A DNA stretch of 64,000 nucleotides from Roseomonas sp. (GTDB lineage: Bacteria; Pseudomonadota; Alphaproteobacteria; Acetobacterales; Acetobacteraceae): contig JAPSLO010000006.1 in the NCBI GenBank assembly GCA_031180725.1, positions 124,001 to 188,000 of the forward strand, in the 5' to 3' direction. Below, one piece after another: positions 41,015 through 51,390 of this stretch; position 1 is the first letter of the stretch; every line of letters begins with the position of its first letter. A program made the translations under genes and the position numbers. Under the pieces are notes generated by a model. That model was not told where the DNA came from, made no database searches, and worked only from the letters and a program-made list of their open reading frames with translations.

Positions 41015-44002
41015 TTAGTCCTTCTTCAGCTTGAGCTGCGCCAGGATCGCGAAGGGCGAATCGGCCTTGGGCCCGGACTGGTATTCGCGCGGGCCGCGAT
41101 CCTCGCGGTCGCGGCGCGGCCGGTCGCCATGCCTCTCGCCCTGAGGGCGGTCCGTCCGCGGGCCGCGATCGGGACGGCCCTCGCGCGGAGTGCCATCACC
41201 ACGCGGGCCATCGCCGCGCGGCCGGTCGAAGCGCGGCCGGTCGCCCTGCCCCTCGCCTTGCGGCCGATCCGGGCGTGGGCTGCGCTCGGGGCGCGGGGCC
41301 GCGGCCTGGGCGCCTTCGGGGCGCGGGGCGTCCTGGCGCGGCCGAGGCGGCCCTTCGCGGCGTGGGCCACGATCCGGGCGCGGGCGGCGCAGCTCCCGCG
41401 GGATGGGCGGGCCGAACATGGTGGCCGGGTCCCAGCGCGGCGCCTGTTCCGCCTGCGGCTGGCTCGCCGGCGGCCGGCTGGTGCGGGCTGCCTGCTGCGG
41501 CCGCTGGGGCGGGCGTTGCGGGCGTTCCGGGCGCAGCGTGCCAATGCGCGCGGGCGCCGGCGGGCCGTATTCGCCTTCCGCCAGGGTCTGGGCCGGGATC
41601 AGCCGGAAGCCCATGGCTTCCAGCACCATCTCCAGCACATCGCCTTTGATGCCCAGCCGGCTGGCCAGCCCTTCCGGCACCGGCGCTGGGGCGCGGCGGG
41701 TCAGGTAGCCGAGCTCGCCGGCGATGCGCTCCACCACATCGAGGCGCAGCAGCACATGCCCGGCCTGCAGCCAGCCGGCGAAGGCGGCGAAGGCCGGCGG
41801 CCAGCTTTCGGGCGGCCGCGGCGCCTGCGGGTCCTCCGGCGGTGGCTGCGGGGTCTCGGGCAGCGTCACCGAAACCAGGCCCGGGTTGGGCAGCAGTGGC
41901 GCGGGCAGATGGTGACGCAGGGCCCAGAGCTGAGCGCGCAGCGCCATGGCGCGCGGCTTCAGCACCTCCGGGATGTACAGCGCATAACGCCCGGCGCGGA
42001 TGCCAATGGCCTTCAGCCGCGCCCGCAGCTCCGCCGGCACCTCGCGGTCCGTCGCGCCGGGCACCAGCCCCATGCCTTCCCGCAGGCGATAGGCCGGGCC
42101 GCGCAGCGTGTTGTCCTCGGCCGCCTTGGCTTCCACCGCCATCAGCGTGCCGAGTTCCTTCTTCACCTGGGCATCCAGCCAGTTCGCCACGCGCTGCCGC
42201 ACGCGCTCGCGCTGGGCATTGTCCAGGAATTCGCTGTGGATGGCGTCCACATGCGGCTTCAGGGGCTCCGGCCCCGGGCGCAGGCGCGCCACCTCCGCGC
42301 CCTCCCACATCACGCGGTGCTGCGGGGTCAGGCTGAAGGCCTCGTCCTTCGCCACTTCCAGCGCGGCCAGGCGGCGCGGCATCTCCTCCCGCAGGGCGCG
42401 GCGGGCGGCACGCAGCACCAGGCGCCGCTCCTCCTCCTTCGTCGCCTCGGGGTCGGGCTCGAAGTGGAAGCCCTTCACGCGGCCCACAGTGTGGCCTTCC
42501 ACCACCACCTCGCCCTGGCGCGTGACGGCCGAGAGCAGGTTGGCGTCGTCCTCGTCCAGGCGGCGGATCAGATGGGCGGCGCGGCGGTCCACGAAGCGCG
42601 CCAGCAGGCGTTCATGCAGCGCGTCGGAGACATTGTCCTCCGCCTTGCGTGCCTCCGCCTGGTGGCTCGCGGCATCCTGGACCCAGTCCGCGCGGGCGGC
42701 GACGTAGGACCAGACGCGGATATTCGCGAGCCGGGCCATCAGCGTATCGAGGTCGCCCTCGACATTGTTCAACCCGGCGATCGAGCCCGCCACCCAGTCC
42801 TCCGGCAGGCGGCCATCCTTCGCCAGATGGGTGAAGATCCGCCCGACTAGCCTTGTGTGGCTGTCATCGGCGATCTTGCGGAAATCCGGCACCTGGCAGG
42901 CTTCCCACAGCAGCCGCACGCGCGCGCGGCCCTGCGCTAGGTCGCGGATCTCCCCCTCCCTCGCCAGTGCGGCGAGGGTGATGTGGTCCGTCGCGTCATT
43001 GCCCTTGGCCAGCCCCTGCTGCGGCGGGGACGCGGCCAGCGCGTTCAGCAGCGCCTCGACGCTGGTGAAGTCGAGGTCGGCGTTGCGCCAGGCGAGCTGG
43101 GTCAGCGGCTCGAACTCGTGCCGCTCGATCTGATGCGCCATCTCATCGGGCAGGGGCGGGCAATCGGCGGTGGAACCGAAGCTGCCGTCGCGCATGCCGC
43201 GGCCGGCTCGGCCGGCGATCTGCGCGGCTTCCTGCGCGGTCAGCGGGCGGATCTGGTGGCCGTCGAATTTCTGCAGCGAGGCGAAGGCGACATGGTCCAC
43301 GTCCATGTTCAGGCCCATGCCGATCGCATCGGTGGCGACCAGGAAATCCACCTCGCGGTTCTGGTACAGCGCCACCTGCGCATTGCGCGTGCGCGGTGAA
43401 AGCCGGCCCATCACCACGGCGCAGCCACCGCGGCGGCGGCGCACGGCCTCGGCGATGGCATAGACCTCCGTCGCGCTGAAGGCGACGATGGCGCTGCGCG
43501 GCGGCAGGCGCGTGAGCTTCTGCTGGCCCGCATGGGTCAACTGCGACAGGCGCGGGCGCGTCTCGATCTCGGCCTGCGGCACCAGGCGCTGCAGCAGCGG
43601 CCGGATCGTCTCGGCGCCCAGGAACATGGTCTCCACCAGGCCGCGCGCGTTCAGCAGGCGGTCGGTGAAGACATGGCCGCGGTCGGGGTCGGCGCAGAGC
43701 TGGATCTCGTCCACCGCCACGAATTCGGTCTGCCGGTCGAGCGGCATGGCCTCCACCGTGCAGGCGAACCACTTCGCCTCGGGCGGGACGATCTTCTCCT
43801 CGCCGGTGATGAGCGCGACATGACGCTCGCCCTTCACGGCCACCATGCGATCGTAGTTCTCGCGCGCCAGGAGGCGCAGCGGGAAGCCGATGGTGCCGGA
43901 GGCATGCGCCAGGAGGCGCGTGATGGCGAGATGCGTCTTGCCGGTGTTGGTCGGGCCGAGCACGGCCCGTACCCGGGCTGGGAACATCTGGCGGTCGGAC
44001 AT
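41015..44002 (-). CDS. Suv3/MgpS-like superfamily 2 RNA helicase with Arg/Pro/Asp-rich tail
   Basis: A 995-residue helicase. Motif I is AVLGPTNTGKTHLAI near residue 14, motif II VDEIQLCADPDRGHVF near 97, motif III SATE near 177, and motif VI AQIAGRAGRGMRDGSFG near 265; this DEIQ form with GRAGR is typical of Suv3-type helicases. A helical region follows to about 800. Residues from about 830 onward are disordered and repetitive (RPDRPQGEGQGDRPRFDRPRGDG), like RNA-binding RGG tails. The start at 44002 lacks a good ribosome-binding site. It is the first gene of the S4/fdxA/carD run. Confidence 0.88.
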   Translation of the reverse strand: MSDRQMFPARVRAVLGPTNTGKTHLAITRLLAHASGTIGFPLRLLARENYDRMVAVKGERHVALITGEEKIVPPEAKWFACTVEAMPLDRQTEFVAVDEIQLCADPDRGHVFTDRLLNARGLVETMFLGAETIRPLLQRLVPQAEIETRPRLSQLTHAGQQKLTRLPPRSAIVAFSATEVYAIAEAVRRRRGGCAVVMGRLSPRTRNAQVALYQNREVDFLVATDAIGMGLNMDVDHVAFASLQKFDGHQIRPLTAQEAAQIAGRAGRGMRDGSFGSTADCPPLPDEMAHQIERHEFEPLTQLAWRNADLDFTSVEALLNALAASPPQQGLAKGNDATDHITLAALAREGEIRDLAQGRARVRLLWEACQVPDFRKIADDSHTRLVGRIFTHLAKDGRLPEDWVAGSIAGLNNVEGDLDTLMARLANIRVWSYVAARADWVQDAASHQAEARKAEDNVSDALHERLLARFVDRRAAHLIRRLDEDDANLLSAVTRQGEVVVEGHTVGRVKGFHFEPDPEATKEEERRLVLRAARRALREEMPRRLAALEVAKDEAFSLTPQHRVMWEGAEVARLRPGPEPLKPHVDAIHSEFLDNAQRERVRQRVANWLDAQVKKELGTLMAVEAKAAEDNTLRGPAYRLREGMGLVPGATDREVPAELRARLKAIGIRAGRYALYIPEVLKPRAMALRAQLWALRHHLPAPLLPNPGLVSVTLPETPQPPPEDPQAPRPPESWPPAFAAFAGWLQAGHVLLRLDVVERIAGELGYLTRRAPAPVPEGLASRLGIKGDVLEMVLEAMGFRLIPAQTLAEGEYGPPAPARIGTLRPERPQRPPQRPQQAARTSRPPASQPQAEQAPRWDPATMFGPPIPRELRRPRPDRGPRREGPPRPRQDAPRPEGAQAAAPRPERSPRPDRPQGEGQGDRPRFDRPRGDGPRGDGTPREGRPDRGPRTDRPQGERHGDRPRRDREDRGPREYQSGPKADSPFAILAQLKLKKD

Positions 44003-44115
44003 CTGAGTCTTGGCGTGGTCCGCGTAAGGGGAGCGACCCGTGGCACGCCCGCGCGTGCTTGGCAACCTTGCCCCCCAGCTTGGCCCGCTTCCCGCACCGG
44101 GGCAGGCTGCGCGGC

Positions 44116-45264
44116 GTGAGCGCCGCCGCCCGACATGCCCTGCTCTATGCCACGCAATTCTTTGCCTTTGGCGTGATCCTTCCCTTCCTGCCGGCTGTGC
44201 TGGCCGCCCGTGGCCTGGATGCGGCGGAAGTGGCGAGCGTGCTGGCGGCGGGTTCGGCGGTGCGGCTGCTGGCCGGGCCCCTGGGCGGCCGGGTGGCGGA
44301 TGCGCTGGGGGCGCCCCGCACGGTGCTGGCGCTGGCGGCAGCCGGGGCCGCCCTGGCGGGGCTGGGCTATCTGCTGGCGGCTGGCTTCCTGCTGCTGCTG
44401 CTGGTTCATGCGGCGGTGTCCGCCGGCATGGCCTGCATCATGCCGCTCTCGGATGCCATGGCGGTGGCGGCCGCCCGGCGGGAGCGGTTCGACTACGGGC
44501 AGGTGCGCGCCTCGGGCTCCATGGCCTTCATCGCGGCGGCGCTGCTGGCGGGGCAGGTGGTGGCGCAGTTCGGGGCAGCGGCGGCGGTGCCGATGATCCT
44601 TGGCGGACTGGCCGCCACCGGCATCACCGCGCTGCTGCTGCGGGGCGGGACGGAGCGGCCTGTCGGCGGTCCGCAGGGCTGGGCCGCCTTCGTCGCCCCG
44701 CTGGCCATCCCGGCCTTCCGGCGACTGCTGCTGGTCTCCGCCCTGATCCAGGGCAGCCACGCCTTTACCTACGCCTTCGGCACGCTCCACTGGCAGGCCT
44801 CCGGCCTGGATGCGGGGCTCATCGGCGCGCTCTGGGCCACCGGCGTGGTGGCGGAAATCGCGCTGTTCCTGTGGGGCAGGGGGCTGGTGGCGCGTACCGG
44901 CGCGCTGGGGCTGTCCCTGGTGGCGGCGGGGGCCGGCGTGCTGCGCTGGGCGGGCACTGCAATCACCACGGAGCCCCTGCTGCTCTTCCCCCTTCAGGTC
45001 CTGCACGCTGCCACCTTCGGCGCCCAGCACCTGGCGGCGATGGCGGTGCTGGCGAAGGTGGTGCCGCCCGCCCAGGCGGGCACGGCCCAGGCGCTGCACG
45101 CCTCGCTGGGAACGGGGCTTGCGACAGGGCTGCTCACCCTCGCCTCGGGTCCCCTCTATGCCAACTACGGCGGCGGCGGCTTCTGGGCCATGGCCGCCCT
45201 CTGCGCCGCCGCCATGCCGGCGAGCCTGGCGCTGGGGCGGGCGCTTGGTTCTGAGAGGTCGTGA
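44116..45264 (+). CDS. MFS transporter (MFS_1-like / HcaT-type)
   Basis: A 382-residue membrane protein with about 12 helices. It opens ARHALLYATQFFAFGVILPFLPAVLAARGL and has GSAVRLLAGPLGGRVADALGAPR (motif A-like) near residue 55-78. YGQVRASGSMAFIAAALLAG near 135, typical of the nucleoside/phenylpropionate permease-like branch, and a C-terminal GTAQALHASLGTGLATGLLTLASGPLY also support this. The substrate is unknown. The start used is GTG 44116; a TTG at 44059 would add 19 unlikely residues. It is divergent from the helicase gene. Confidence 0.82.
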   Translation: MSAAARHALLYATQFFAFGVILPFLPAVLAARGLDAAEVASVLAAGSAVRLLAGPLGGRVADALGAPRTVLALAAAGAALAGLGYLLAAGFLLLLLVHAAVSAGMACIMPLSDAMAVAAARRERFDYGQVRASGSMAFIAAALLAGQVVAQFGAAAAVPMILGGLAATGITALLLRGGTERPVGGPQGWAAFVAPLAIPAFRRLLLVSALIQGSHAFTYAFGTLHWQASGLDAGLIGALWATGVVAEIALFLWGRGLVARTGALGLSLVAAGAGVLRWAGTAITTEPLLLFPLQVLHAATFGAQHLAAMAVLAKVVPPAQAGTAQALHASLGTGLATGLLTLASGPLYANYGGGGFWAMAALCAAAMPASLALGRALGSERS

Positions 45265-45266
45265 TC

Positions 45267-45311
45267 GGGAGGGCGTTGCCCCTTCCGAACCCACCCCGGT
45301 CGCGCCCTCCC
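45267..45311. terminator. Nine-base inverted repeat between convergent genes
   Basis: GGGAGGGCG (45267-45275) pairs with CGCCCTCCC (45303-45311) around a 27-base loop, right between the stops of the MFS gene and the convergent phosphoesterase gene. There is no T tract. A bidirectional terminator function is plausible. Confidence 0.4.
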
Positions 45312-45316
45312 CAGGA

Positions 45317-46081
45317 TCAGCGCTCGCACCAGGCGCGGCCGGTCCAGACATGGGCAGCGATGTGGGGTACGCCGTCTGTCACGGTGATCCGGTGCCAGGC
45401 GTTCGGAGCGCCGCGTAGGCGGTGGCTGGTGGCGGTGGCGGCCTGCACCAGCAGCAGGCGTGCACCGCCCGGCATGTCGCGGGCCGGGGCGATATCCGGC
45501 AGATGCAGATGGCCGCTGAGCAGCATGCCCACCTGGTGTCGCGCCAGTGCCTGCAGCGCCTGCGCCGCGCCGCCCACCAGCCTGGCGGCCGGGGAGAGGG
45601 CCGGCGGCGCAAAGGGGTGGTGCGCCACCACGATGCGGAAGCGCCCCGGCGGCAGGGCGGCCAGGCGTGCTTCCAGCCGGGCCAGCCGTTCCCGCCCGAC
45701 CCGCCCGCGCGCCCAGTTCAGGTAGAAGCCGCCCCGCACCGCGGTGTTGAGCCCCAGCACGGCAACCTGGTCGTCGCACCAGATCGGCTCGGTTTCCGGC
45801 CCCACATAGCGGCGCCAGCGCGCCCAGGGATCGGTGAACCGCTCCACCAGGTCGAAGGGCGTCACATCATGGTTGCCGGGCACCGCCAGCACGGGCGCGC
45901 GCAGTTTCCGCAGGAACTGCGCCGCGGCATGGAACTCGCGGTGGCGGGCGCGCTGCGTGAGGTCGCCGGAAACGGCCACCAGGTCGGGCTTCGCCGCGGC
46001 AATATCGGCCGCCAGCGCGTCCACCACCGCGGGATCCTCGGCGCCGAAATGCAGGTCGGAGAGATGGGCGAGGACCGTCAT
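45317..46081 (-). CDS. Calcineurin-like metallophosphoesterase
   Basis: A 254-residue phosphoesterase with all family motifs in order: HLSDLHFG near residue 6, AVSGDLTQRAR near 36, VPGNHDVTPFD near 68, VAHHPFAPPA near 155, and LLSGHLHLPD near 190. Two metal ions are expected in the active site. Substrates in this branch include cyclic nucleotides and lipid pyrophosphates. Its ATG overlaps the stop of the upstream lipid-kinase gene by four bases, so the two are translationally coupled and may act on related phospholipids. Confidence 0.9.
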   Translation of the reverse strand: MTVLAHLSDLHFGAEDPAVVDALAADIAAAKPDLVAVSGDLTQRARHREFHAAAQFLRKLRAPVLAVPGNHDVTPFDLVERFTDPWARWRRYVGPETEPIWCDDQVAVLGLNTAVRGGFYLNWARGRVGRERLARLEARLAALPPGRFRIVVAHHPFAPPALSPAARLVGGAAQALQALARHQVGMLLSGHLHLPDIAPARDMPGGARLLLVQAATATSHRLRGAPNAWHRITVTDGVPHIAAHVWTGRAWCER

Positions 46082-46980
46082 GCCGCGGGCTGCGGGGGCA
46101 CGATGACCTTCAGCGCCCTGGGGTGGATCCGGTAGACCAGAGGCGTGGCGAGGATGTGCGCCTCTCCGTCGTTCATCACGCGCAGGCCGGCGCGCGGGGA
46201 GCGGATGGTGACCTGCTCCACCGGCACCTCATGCACCAGCCGCGATCCGCGCCAGCTGCCCAGGAACATGCCTAAGGTCAGCCTCGCCCACCACCACAGG
46301 CCATAGCGCCGCGCGACATAGAGCGTGAGGTGGCCGCCATCCAGCCGGGCGCGGGACATCATCAGGCCGAAGCCTTCCGCATAGCCGTTGTTCGCCACCG
46401 CCAGGGCACGGGTCCAGAGCCGCACGGGGCGTCGGCCTTGCAGTTCCACCAGAAGCCGCATCGGCCGGTGCCGCCAGGCGGCGCGCAGGCTGGCGATGGC
46501 GAAGGCCAGCCGCGTGCGGAAACCGGCTTTGCCCCGATGCCGCTCGCGGTGGCGGCCGAGCCAGGAGGGTGAACCGATGACGGAGTTGCAGAGGTAGAAC
46601 TGGCCGTTCACCTCGGCGACGTCGATGGCCTGGGTCGTGCCGCGCGCCAGCGCATCGGCCGCCGCTTCCAGGTCCAGCGGGATGCCGAGATCCCTGGCCA
46701 GCATGTTCATGGTGCCGAGCGGCAGGATGCCCAGCGCCTTGCCCGTATTCATCAGGCGCGTGGCGGCAGCGGCGATCGTGCCGTCCCCGCCGCCCACCAC
46801 CACGGCATCTGCGCCATGGGCGATGGCGTCGTCCAGCCGGGCGAAAAGGCCCTTCGGGTTGTCCGGCACCAGGATGGCCTCGAGCCCGGCAGCCTCAAGG
46901 TGGCGCGCGACCTCCTCCTCCGCCTCATGGCGGCCGATCAGCGAACCGGCGGAACTGTTGAGGACGACGGCAATGCGCAT
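46078..46980 (-). CDS. Diacylglycerol kinase-family lipid kinase
   Basis: A 300-residue soluble kinase of the DAGK catalytic family. It has MRIAVVLNSSAGS at the start, the nucleotide loop VVVGGGDGTIAAAATRLMNTGKALGILPLGTMNMLARDLGIPL near residues 58-95, and GRAGLRVMNDGEAHI near 270, which carries a catalytic acid. It phosphorylates a lipid such as diacylglycerol. The long reading upstream is rejected because MRIAVVLN is the family start. It overlaps the metallophosphoesterase gene (ATGA). Confidence 0.9.
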   Translation of the reverse strand: MRIAVVLNSSAGSLIGRHEAEEEVARHLEAAGLEAILVPDNPKGLFARLDDAIAHGADAVVVGGGDGTIAAAATRLMNTGKALGILPLGTMNMLARDLGIPLDLEAAADALARGTTQAIDVAEVNGQFYLCNSVIGSPSWLGRHRERHRGKAGFRTRLAFAIASLRAAWRHRPMRLLVELQGRRPVRLWTRALAVANNGYAEGFGLMMSRARLDGGHLTLYVARRYGLWWWARLTLGMFLGSWRGSRLVHEVPVEQVTIRSPRAGLRVMNDGEAHILATPLVYRIHPRALKVIVPPQPAA

Positions 46981-47155
46981 GCGGACCCTACGGTCGCGCA
47001 GGAACGGCGCCGGCGCCAGGGCGGTTGCGCCGGCCACACGGAGATGAACGCCCGGCGCGACTGCGCCACGCCCCACGATGGCTGTCTGGCGAAAAGGAAA
47101 GAGGCGCGGCCCTTGCGGACCGCGCCCCTTCCCGAAGCACCCCTGGCAGGGCCGC

Positions 47156-49852
47156 TCAGGCGGCCTTCGCCATCCCGCGCAGCACGTAGTGCAGGATGCC
47201 GCCGTTGCGGTAGTACTCGACCTCGTCGGCAGTATCGACGCGGCAGAGCAGCGTGGTCTCGGTGACCGAGCCGTCGGGACGGGTGATCACCATCTTCACG
47301 TCCATCCGGGGCTTCAGATCCTCCAGCCCCAGCAGGTCGATCTTCTCCTCGCCGGTCAGGCCGAGGCTCTTGCGGTCCTCGCCATTCTTGAAGACCAGCG
47401 GCAGCACGCCCATGCCCACCAGGTTGGAGCGGTGGATGCGCTCGAAGCTTTCGGCGATCACCGCCTTCACGCCGAGCAGGAAGGTGCCCTTCGCGGCCCA
47501 GTCACGGGACGAGCCCGTGCCGTATTCCTTGCCGCCGATCACCACCAGGGGCACGCCCTCATTCTTGTACTTCATGGCGACGTCGTAGATCGGCGCCACC
47601 TCGCCCGAGGGGTAGTGCTTGGAGACGCCGCCCTCGGTGCCCGGCACCATCTCGTTCTTGATGCGGATATTGGCGAAGGTGCCCCGCATCATGACCTCGT
47701 GGTTGCCGCGGCGGGCGCCGTAGCTGTTGAAGTCCACCTGCCGCACCTGGTGTTCCAGCAGGTATTCGCCGGCGGGCGAGGCCTTCTTGATGGAGCCGGC
47801 GGGCGAGATGTGGTCGGTGGTGATGCTGTCGGCCAGCAGCGCCAGCACGCGCGCGCCCTTGATGGAGGTGATCTCGCCCACATCCATCGTCATGCCCTCG
47901 AAATAGGGCGGGTTCTGCACATAGGTGGAGCCCGAGTTCCAGCGATAGGTGTCGCTGTCCGCATCCACGCGGATCGCCTGCCACTGCGGCGGGCCCTTGA
48001 ACACGTCGCCGTAGCGCTCCTGGAACATCTTGCGGGTCAGCACGGAGTGGACGACGTCGTTCACTTCCTTCTGGGTCGGCCAGATATCCTTCAGATAGAC
48101 CGGCTGGCCGTCGCTGCCGGTGCCCAGCGGGTCGGTCGTCAGGTTCAGCTTCACCGTGCCGGCCAGGGAGTAGGCGACCACCAGCGGCGGGGAAGCCAGG
48201 TAGTTCGCGCGGACATTGGCGTGCACGCGGCCTTCGAAGTTGCGGTTGCCGGAGAGCACGCTGGCCACCACCAGCTTATTGCCCTCGATCGCATCGACGA
48301 TCGGGTCGGGCAGCGGGCCGGAATTGCCAATGCAGGTCGTGCAGCCATAGCCCACCGTCTGGAAGCCCATCGCATCCAGCTCGGTCTGCAGGCCGGACTT
48401 GGTCAGGTATTCCGTCACCACCTGCGAGCCAGGCGCCAGCGAGGTCTTCACCCAGGGCTTCGGCTTCAACCCCTTGGCGCGGGCCTTCTTCGCCACCAGG
48501 CCGGCGGCCACCAGCACATAGGGGTTGGAGGTATTGGTGCAGCTGGTGATCGCCGCGATCACCACGTCGCCATGGCCGAGGTCGTAGTTCGCGTCCGCCA
48601 CCGGCACGCGCAGATCGGCCTTGTCGCCCGGCACGCCCATCGTGCCCGCCGCCAGGTCCTTGGCGAAGCTGCTCGCCACGTTGGACAGCGCGACGCGGTC
48701 CTGCGGGCGCTTCGGGCCGGCCAGCGACGGCTCGACGGTGGAGAGGTCGAGCTCCAGCGTGTCCGTGAAGACCGGGTCGGGGATGGAGCTGTCGCGCCAC
48801 ATGCCCTGCGCCTTGCAGTAGGCCTCGGTCAGCGCGAGGCGGTGCTCGTCGCGGCCGGACAGGCGCAGATAGTCCATCGTCACCTTGTCCACCGGGAAGA
48901 AGCCGCAGGTCGCGCCGTATTCCGGCGCCATGTTGCCGATCGTCGCGCGGTCGGCCAGCGGCAGGTCATCGAGGCCCGCGCCGTAGAATTCCACGAACTT
49001 GCCGACCACGCCCTTCTTGCGGAGCATCTGGGTGACGGTCAGCACCAGGTCGGTCGCCGTCACGCCCTCGCGCAGCTTGCCCGTCAGCCTGAAGCCAATG
49101 ACGTCGGGGATCAGCATGGCAATGGGCTGGCCGAGCATCGCGGCCTCAGCCTCGATGCCGCCGACGCCCCAGCCCAGCACGCCCAGGCCGTTCACCATGG
49201 TGGTGTGGCTGTCGGTGCCGTAGCAGCTATCGGGGTAGGCGTAGGTGTCCGGACCGTCCTGGCTGGTCCAGACCACCTGGGCCAGGTATTCCAGGTTCAC
49301 CTGGTGGCAGATGCCGGTGCCGGGCGGCACGACGCGGAAATTCGCGAAGGCGCTCTGGCCCCAACGGAGGAATTCGTAGCGCTCGCCGTTGCGCTCGAAC
49401 TCGATGTCCACGTTCTTCTTCAGCGCGTCCGGCGTGCCGGAGACATCGACCATCACCGAGTGGTCGATGACGAGGTCAACCGGGACCAGCGGGTTCACCT
49501 TGCGGGGGTCGCCACCCAGGCGGGTGATGCCGTCGCGCATCGCGGCCAGGTCCACCACCGCGGGCACGCCGGTGAAGTCCTGCATCAGGATGCGGGCAGG
49601 GCGGAACGGCACTTCCTTGTCGGAGCGGCCCTGGGCCAGCCAGCCGGCGATCGCCTTGGCGTCGTTGACGGTGTAGCTGCGCCCATCCTCAAAGCGCAGC
49701 ACGTTCTCCAGCAGCACCTTCAGGCTGAAGGGCAGGCGGGAGATGTCACCGATGGTCTTCGCCGCTTCGGGCAGGCTGAAATAGTTGTATTCCTTGCCGC
49801 CCACCGAAAGGGTTCGGCGGGTCTTCAGGCTGTCCTGCCCGATCATCCGCAT
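47156..49852 (-). CDS. acnA: Aconitate hydratase A
   Basis: An 898-residue aconitase of the AcnA/IRP1 type, converting citrate to isocitrate in the TCA cycle. The 4Fe-4S ligands are in [15 protein letters not shown] near residue 437 and [16 protein letters not shown] near 503 (two Cys). Other hallmarks are [59 protein letters not shown], and the C-terminal domain [46 protein letters not shown]. Length matches the family. It is divergent from ccmAB, an arrangement known in alphaproteobacteria. Confidence 0.96.
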   Translation of the reverse strand: MRMIGQDSLKTRRTLSVGGKEYNYFSLPEAAKTIGDISRLPFSLKVLLENVLRFEDGRSYTVNDAKAIAGWLAQGRSDKEVPFRPARILMQDFTGVPAVVDLAAMRDGITRLGGDPRKVNPLVPVDLVIDHSVMVDVSGTPDALKKNVDIEFERNGERYEFLRWGQSAFANFRVVPPGTGICHQVNLEYLAQVVWTSQDGPDTYAYPDSCYGTDSHTTMVNGLGVLGWGVGGIEAEAAMLGQPIAMLIPDVIGFRLTGKLREGVTATDLVLTVTQMLRKKGVVGKFVEFYGAGLDDLPLADRATIGNMAPEYGATCGFFPVDKVTMDYLRLSGRDEHRLALTEAYCKAQGMWRDSSIPDPVFTDTLELDLSTVEPSLAGPKRPQDRVALSNVASSFAKDLAAGTMGVPGDKADLRVPVADANYDLGHGDVVIAAITSCTNTSNPYVLVAAGLVAKKARAKGLKPKPWVKTSLAPGSQVVTEYLTKSGLQTELDAMGFQTVGYGCTTCIGNSGPLPDPIVDAIEGNKLVVASVLSGNRNFEGRVHANVRANYLASPPLVVAYSLAGTVKLNLTTDPLGTGSDGQPVYLKDIWPTQKEVNDVVHSVLTRKMFQERYGDVFKGPPQWQAIRVDADSDTYRWNSGSTYVQNPPYFEGMTMDVGEITSIKGARVLALLADSITTDHISPAGSIKKASPAGEYLLEHQVRQVDFNSYGARRGNHEVMMRGTFANIRIKNEMVPGTEGGVSKHYPSGEVAPIYDVAMKYKNEGVPLVVIGGKEYGTGSSRDWAAKGTFLLGVKAVIAESFERIHRSNLVGMGVLPLVFKNGEDRKSLGLTGEEKIDLLGLEDLKPRMDVKMVITRPDGSVTETTLLCRVDTADEVEYYRNGGILHYVLRGMAKAA

Positions 49853-50061
49853 GGTCCGGGATCCCCGTATCCGAATGACGCCGGATCGCCGTCGCTTCCC
49901 CCTGTTGTCGCAGCGGGGTTTCAACCGCCGACCCTGGCGCGATGTTGTGCCCGGCCGCTTCCGCGACCTCCGCAAGGGGCTTAAACCACAAGGGGACGGG
50001 GCAGGCCAGGGGGCGCCCCGGACCCGATCGACATGCCGCCGCGCCGCGGTGCTGGGGAGCG

Positions 50062-50652
50062 ATGCTGGAAGGCCAGGACCTTGCCTGCTGGCGGGGAGAG
50101 CGGGCGGTCTTCGCCGGCCTGTCCTTCCGCCTGGACCCCGGCGGCGCGATGCTGCTGGTCGGTCCGAACGGTGCCGGCAAGTCCAGCCTGCTGCGCCTGC
50201 TGGCCGGGCTGGTGCCGCCGGCCGAGGGCAGGCTGCTGTGGCAGGGGCAGGATGCGTTGGCCGATCGCGTGGCCCATGCCGGCCGGCTGCGCTACCTGGG
50301 CCATGGCGACGCGCTGAAGCCCAGCCTGACCGCGCGGGAGAACCTGGCCTTTTACGCGGCGCTCTGGGGCGGCCAGGTGGAGGCGGCACTGGCGGCGCTT
50401 GGCCTGGCGGAGCTGGCGGATCTGCCGGCGCGAGTGCTGTCCTCCGGACAGAAGCGACGGCTCGCTCTGGCGCGACTCGCCTTGGCCCCGGCGCCGATCT
50501 GGCTGCTCGACGAGCCGACGGTGGGGCTGGATGCGGCCTCGGTCGAGAAGCTGGGCGCGCTGCTGGCGGCCCATCGCGCCGCGGGTGGGCTGGTGATTGC
50601 CGCCACCCATCTGCCGCTGCCCCTGCCGGGGGCCGGGGAGATGCGGCTGTGA
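50062..50652 (+). CDS. ccmA: Heme exporter ATPase CcmA
   Basis: A 196-residue ATPase of the cytochrome c maturation ABC complex. Walker [20 protein letters not shown] is near residue 34, ending in the signature [17 protein letters not shown] near 131 and Walker [13 protein letters not shown] near 150. The short length and lone domain fit CcmA. It releases CcmE-bound heme during cytochrome c assembly. The start has GGGGAG close upstream. It overlaps ccmB by four bases (GTGA). No ccmC or ccmD follows here. Confidence 0.9.
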   Translation: MLEGQDLACWRGERAVFAGLSFRLDPGGAMLLVGPNGAGKSSLLRLLAGLVPPAEGRLLWQGQDALADRVAHAGRLRYLGHGDALKPSLTARENLAFYAALWGGQVEAALAALGLAELADLPARVLSSGQKRRLALARLALAPAPIWLLDEPTVGLDAASVEKLGALLAAHRAAGGLVIAATHLPLPLPGAGEMRL

Positions 50653-51308
50653 GAGCCTTCGGCGCGGTGCTGGGCCGGGAGGTGCTGCTGGCACTCCGCC
50701 ATCCCGCGGATACGCTGGCCGCGGTGCTGTTCTTCGTACTGGTCTGCGCGCTGTTCCCTTTCGGCGTCGGCCCGGCGCCGGAGACACTGGCACGCATTGC
50801 CCCCGGCGCGCTGCTGGCCGCCGCGCTGCTTGCCGCGCTGCTGCCGCTGGACCGCCTGTTCGGGGCAGAGGCGGAGGACGGTTCGCTGGACCAGCTTCTG
50901 CTCTCGGGTCTCCCACTTCCGGCGCTCGCCATGGCCAAGGCGCTGGGGCACTGGGCCACCACCGGCCTGCCGCTGCTGGCCGCCACGCCCATGGCCGCGG
51001 CCATGCTGAACCTGCCGACCGAAGCCTGGGGCACGGCGGTGCTGGCCCTGGCGCCGGCCACCGCCGTGCTGTCGCTGTTCGGCACGGCGGGGGCTGCGCT
51101 GACGCTGGGGGCGCGGCGCGGCGGCGTGCTGCTGCCATTGCTGGTGCTGCCGCTGGCCATTCCTGTGGTGATTTTCGGCGCCGCCGCCATCGAGGCCGCG
51201 GCAGCCGGCCTGCCGGCGCGGCCCTATCTGCTGCTGCTCGCGGCGCTGCTGGCCGTGGCGCTGCCCATGGCACCGCTGGCCGCCGGCGCTGCGCTGCGCG
51301 CGGAGTAG
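50649..51308 (+). CDS. ccmB: Heme exporter permease CcmB
   Basis: A 219-residue protein with six hydrophobic segments. CcmB features are [44 protein letters not shown] at the start, [21 protein letters not shown] near 75, and [20 protein letters not shown] near 165. It forms the membrane channel of the CcmAB(CD) complex with the overlapping CcmA. The start is GTG at 50649, overlapping the ccmA stop. The next gene, 82 bases on, is a sulfotransferase, so ccmC and ccmD must lie elsewhere if present. Confidence 0.92.
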   Translation: MRAFGAVLGREVLLALRHPADTLAAVLFFVLVCALFPFGVGPAPETLARIAPGALLAAALLAALLPLDRLFGAEAEDGSLDQLLLSGLPLPALAMAKALGHWATTGLPLLAATPMAAAMLNLPTEAWGTAVLALAPATAVLSLFGTAGAALTLGARRGGVLLPLLVLPLAIPVVIFGAAAIEAAAAGLPARPYLLLLAALLAVALPMAPLAAGAALRAE

Positions 51309-51390
51309 AGGCCGGTTATCGGCCCCCCTACCGCGCCGCGCGTACAGCCTGTACTCTTCTGGAACGATCCCAGCCGCGGAAGGACGGCCC

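Noticed and set aside
47078-49984. A 968-codon open frame on the plus strand opposite aconitase
   Set aside because: It is the high-GC mirror of acnA; the translation is His/Gln/Arg-rich with no domain, and acnA is unmistakable on the minus strand.
49853-51190. Extension of the aconitase frame upstream to 51190
   Set aside because: The frame is open by chance through ccmA and ccmB on the other strand; aconitase homologues start at MRMIGQ-like sequences.
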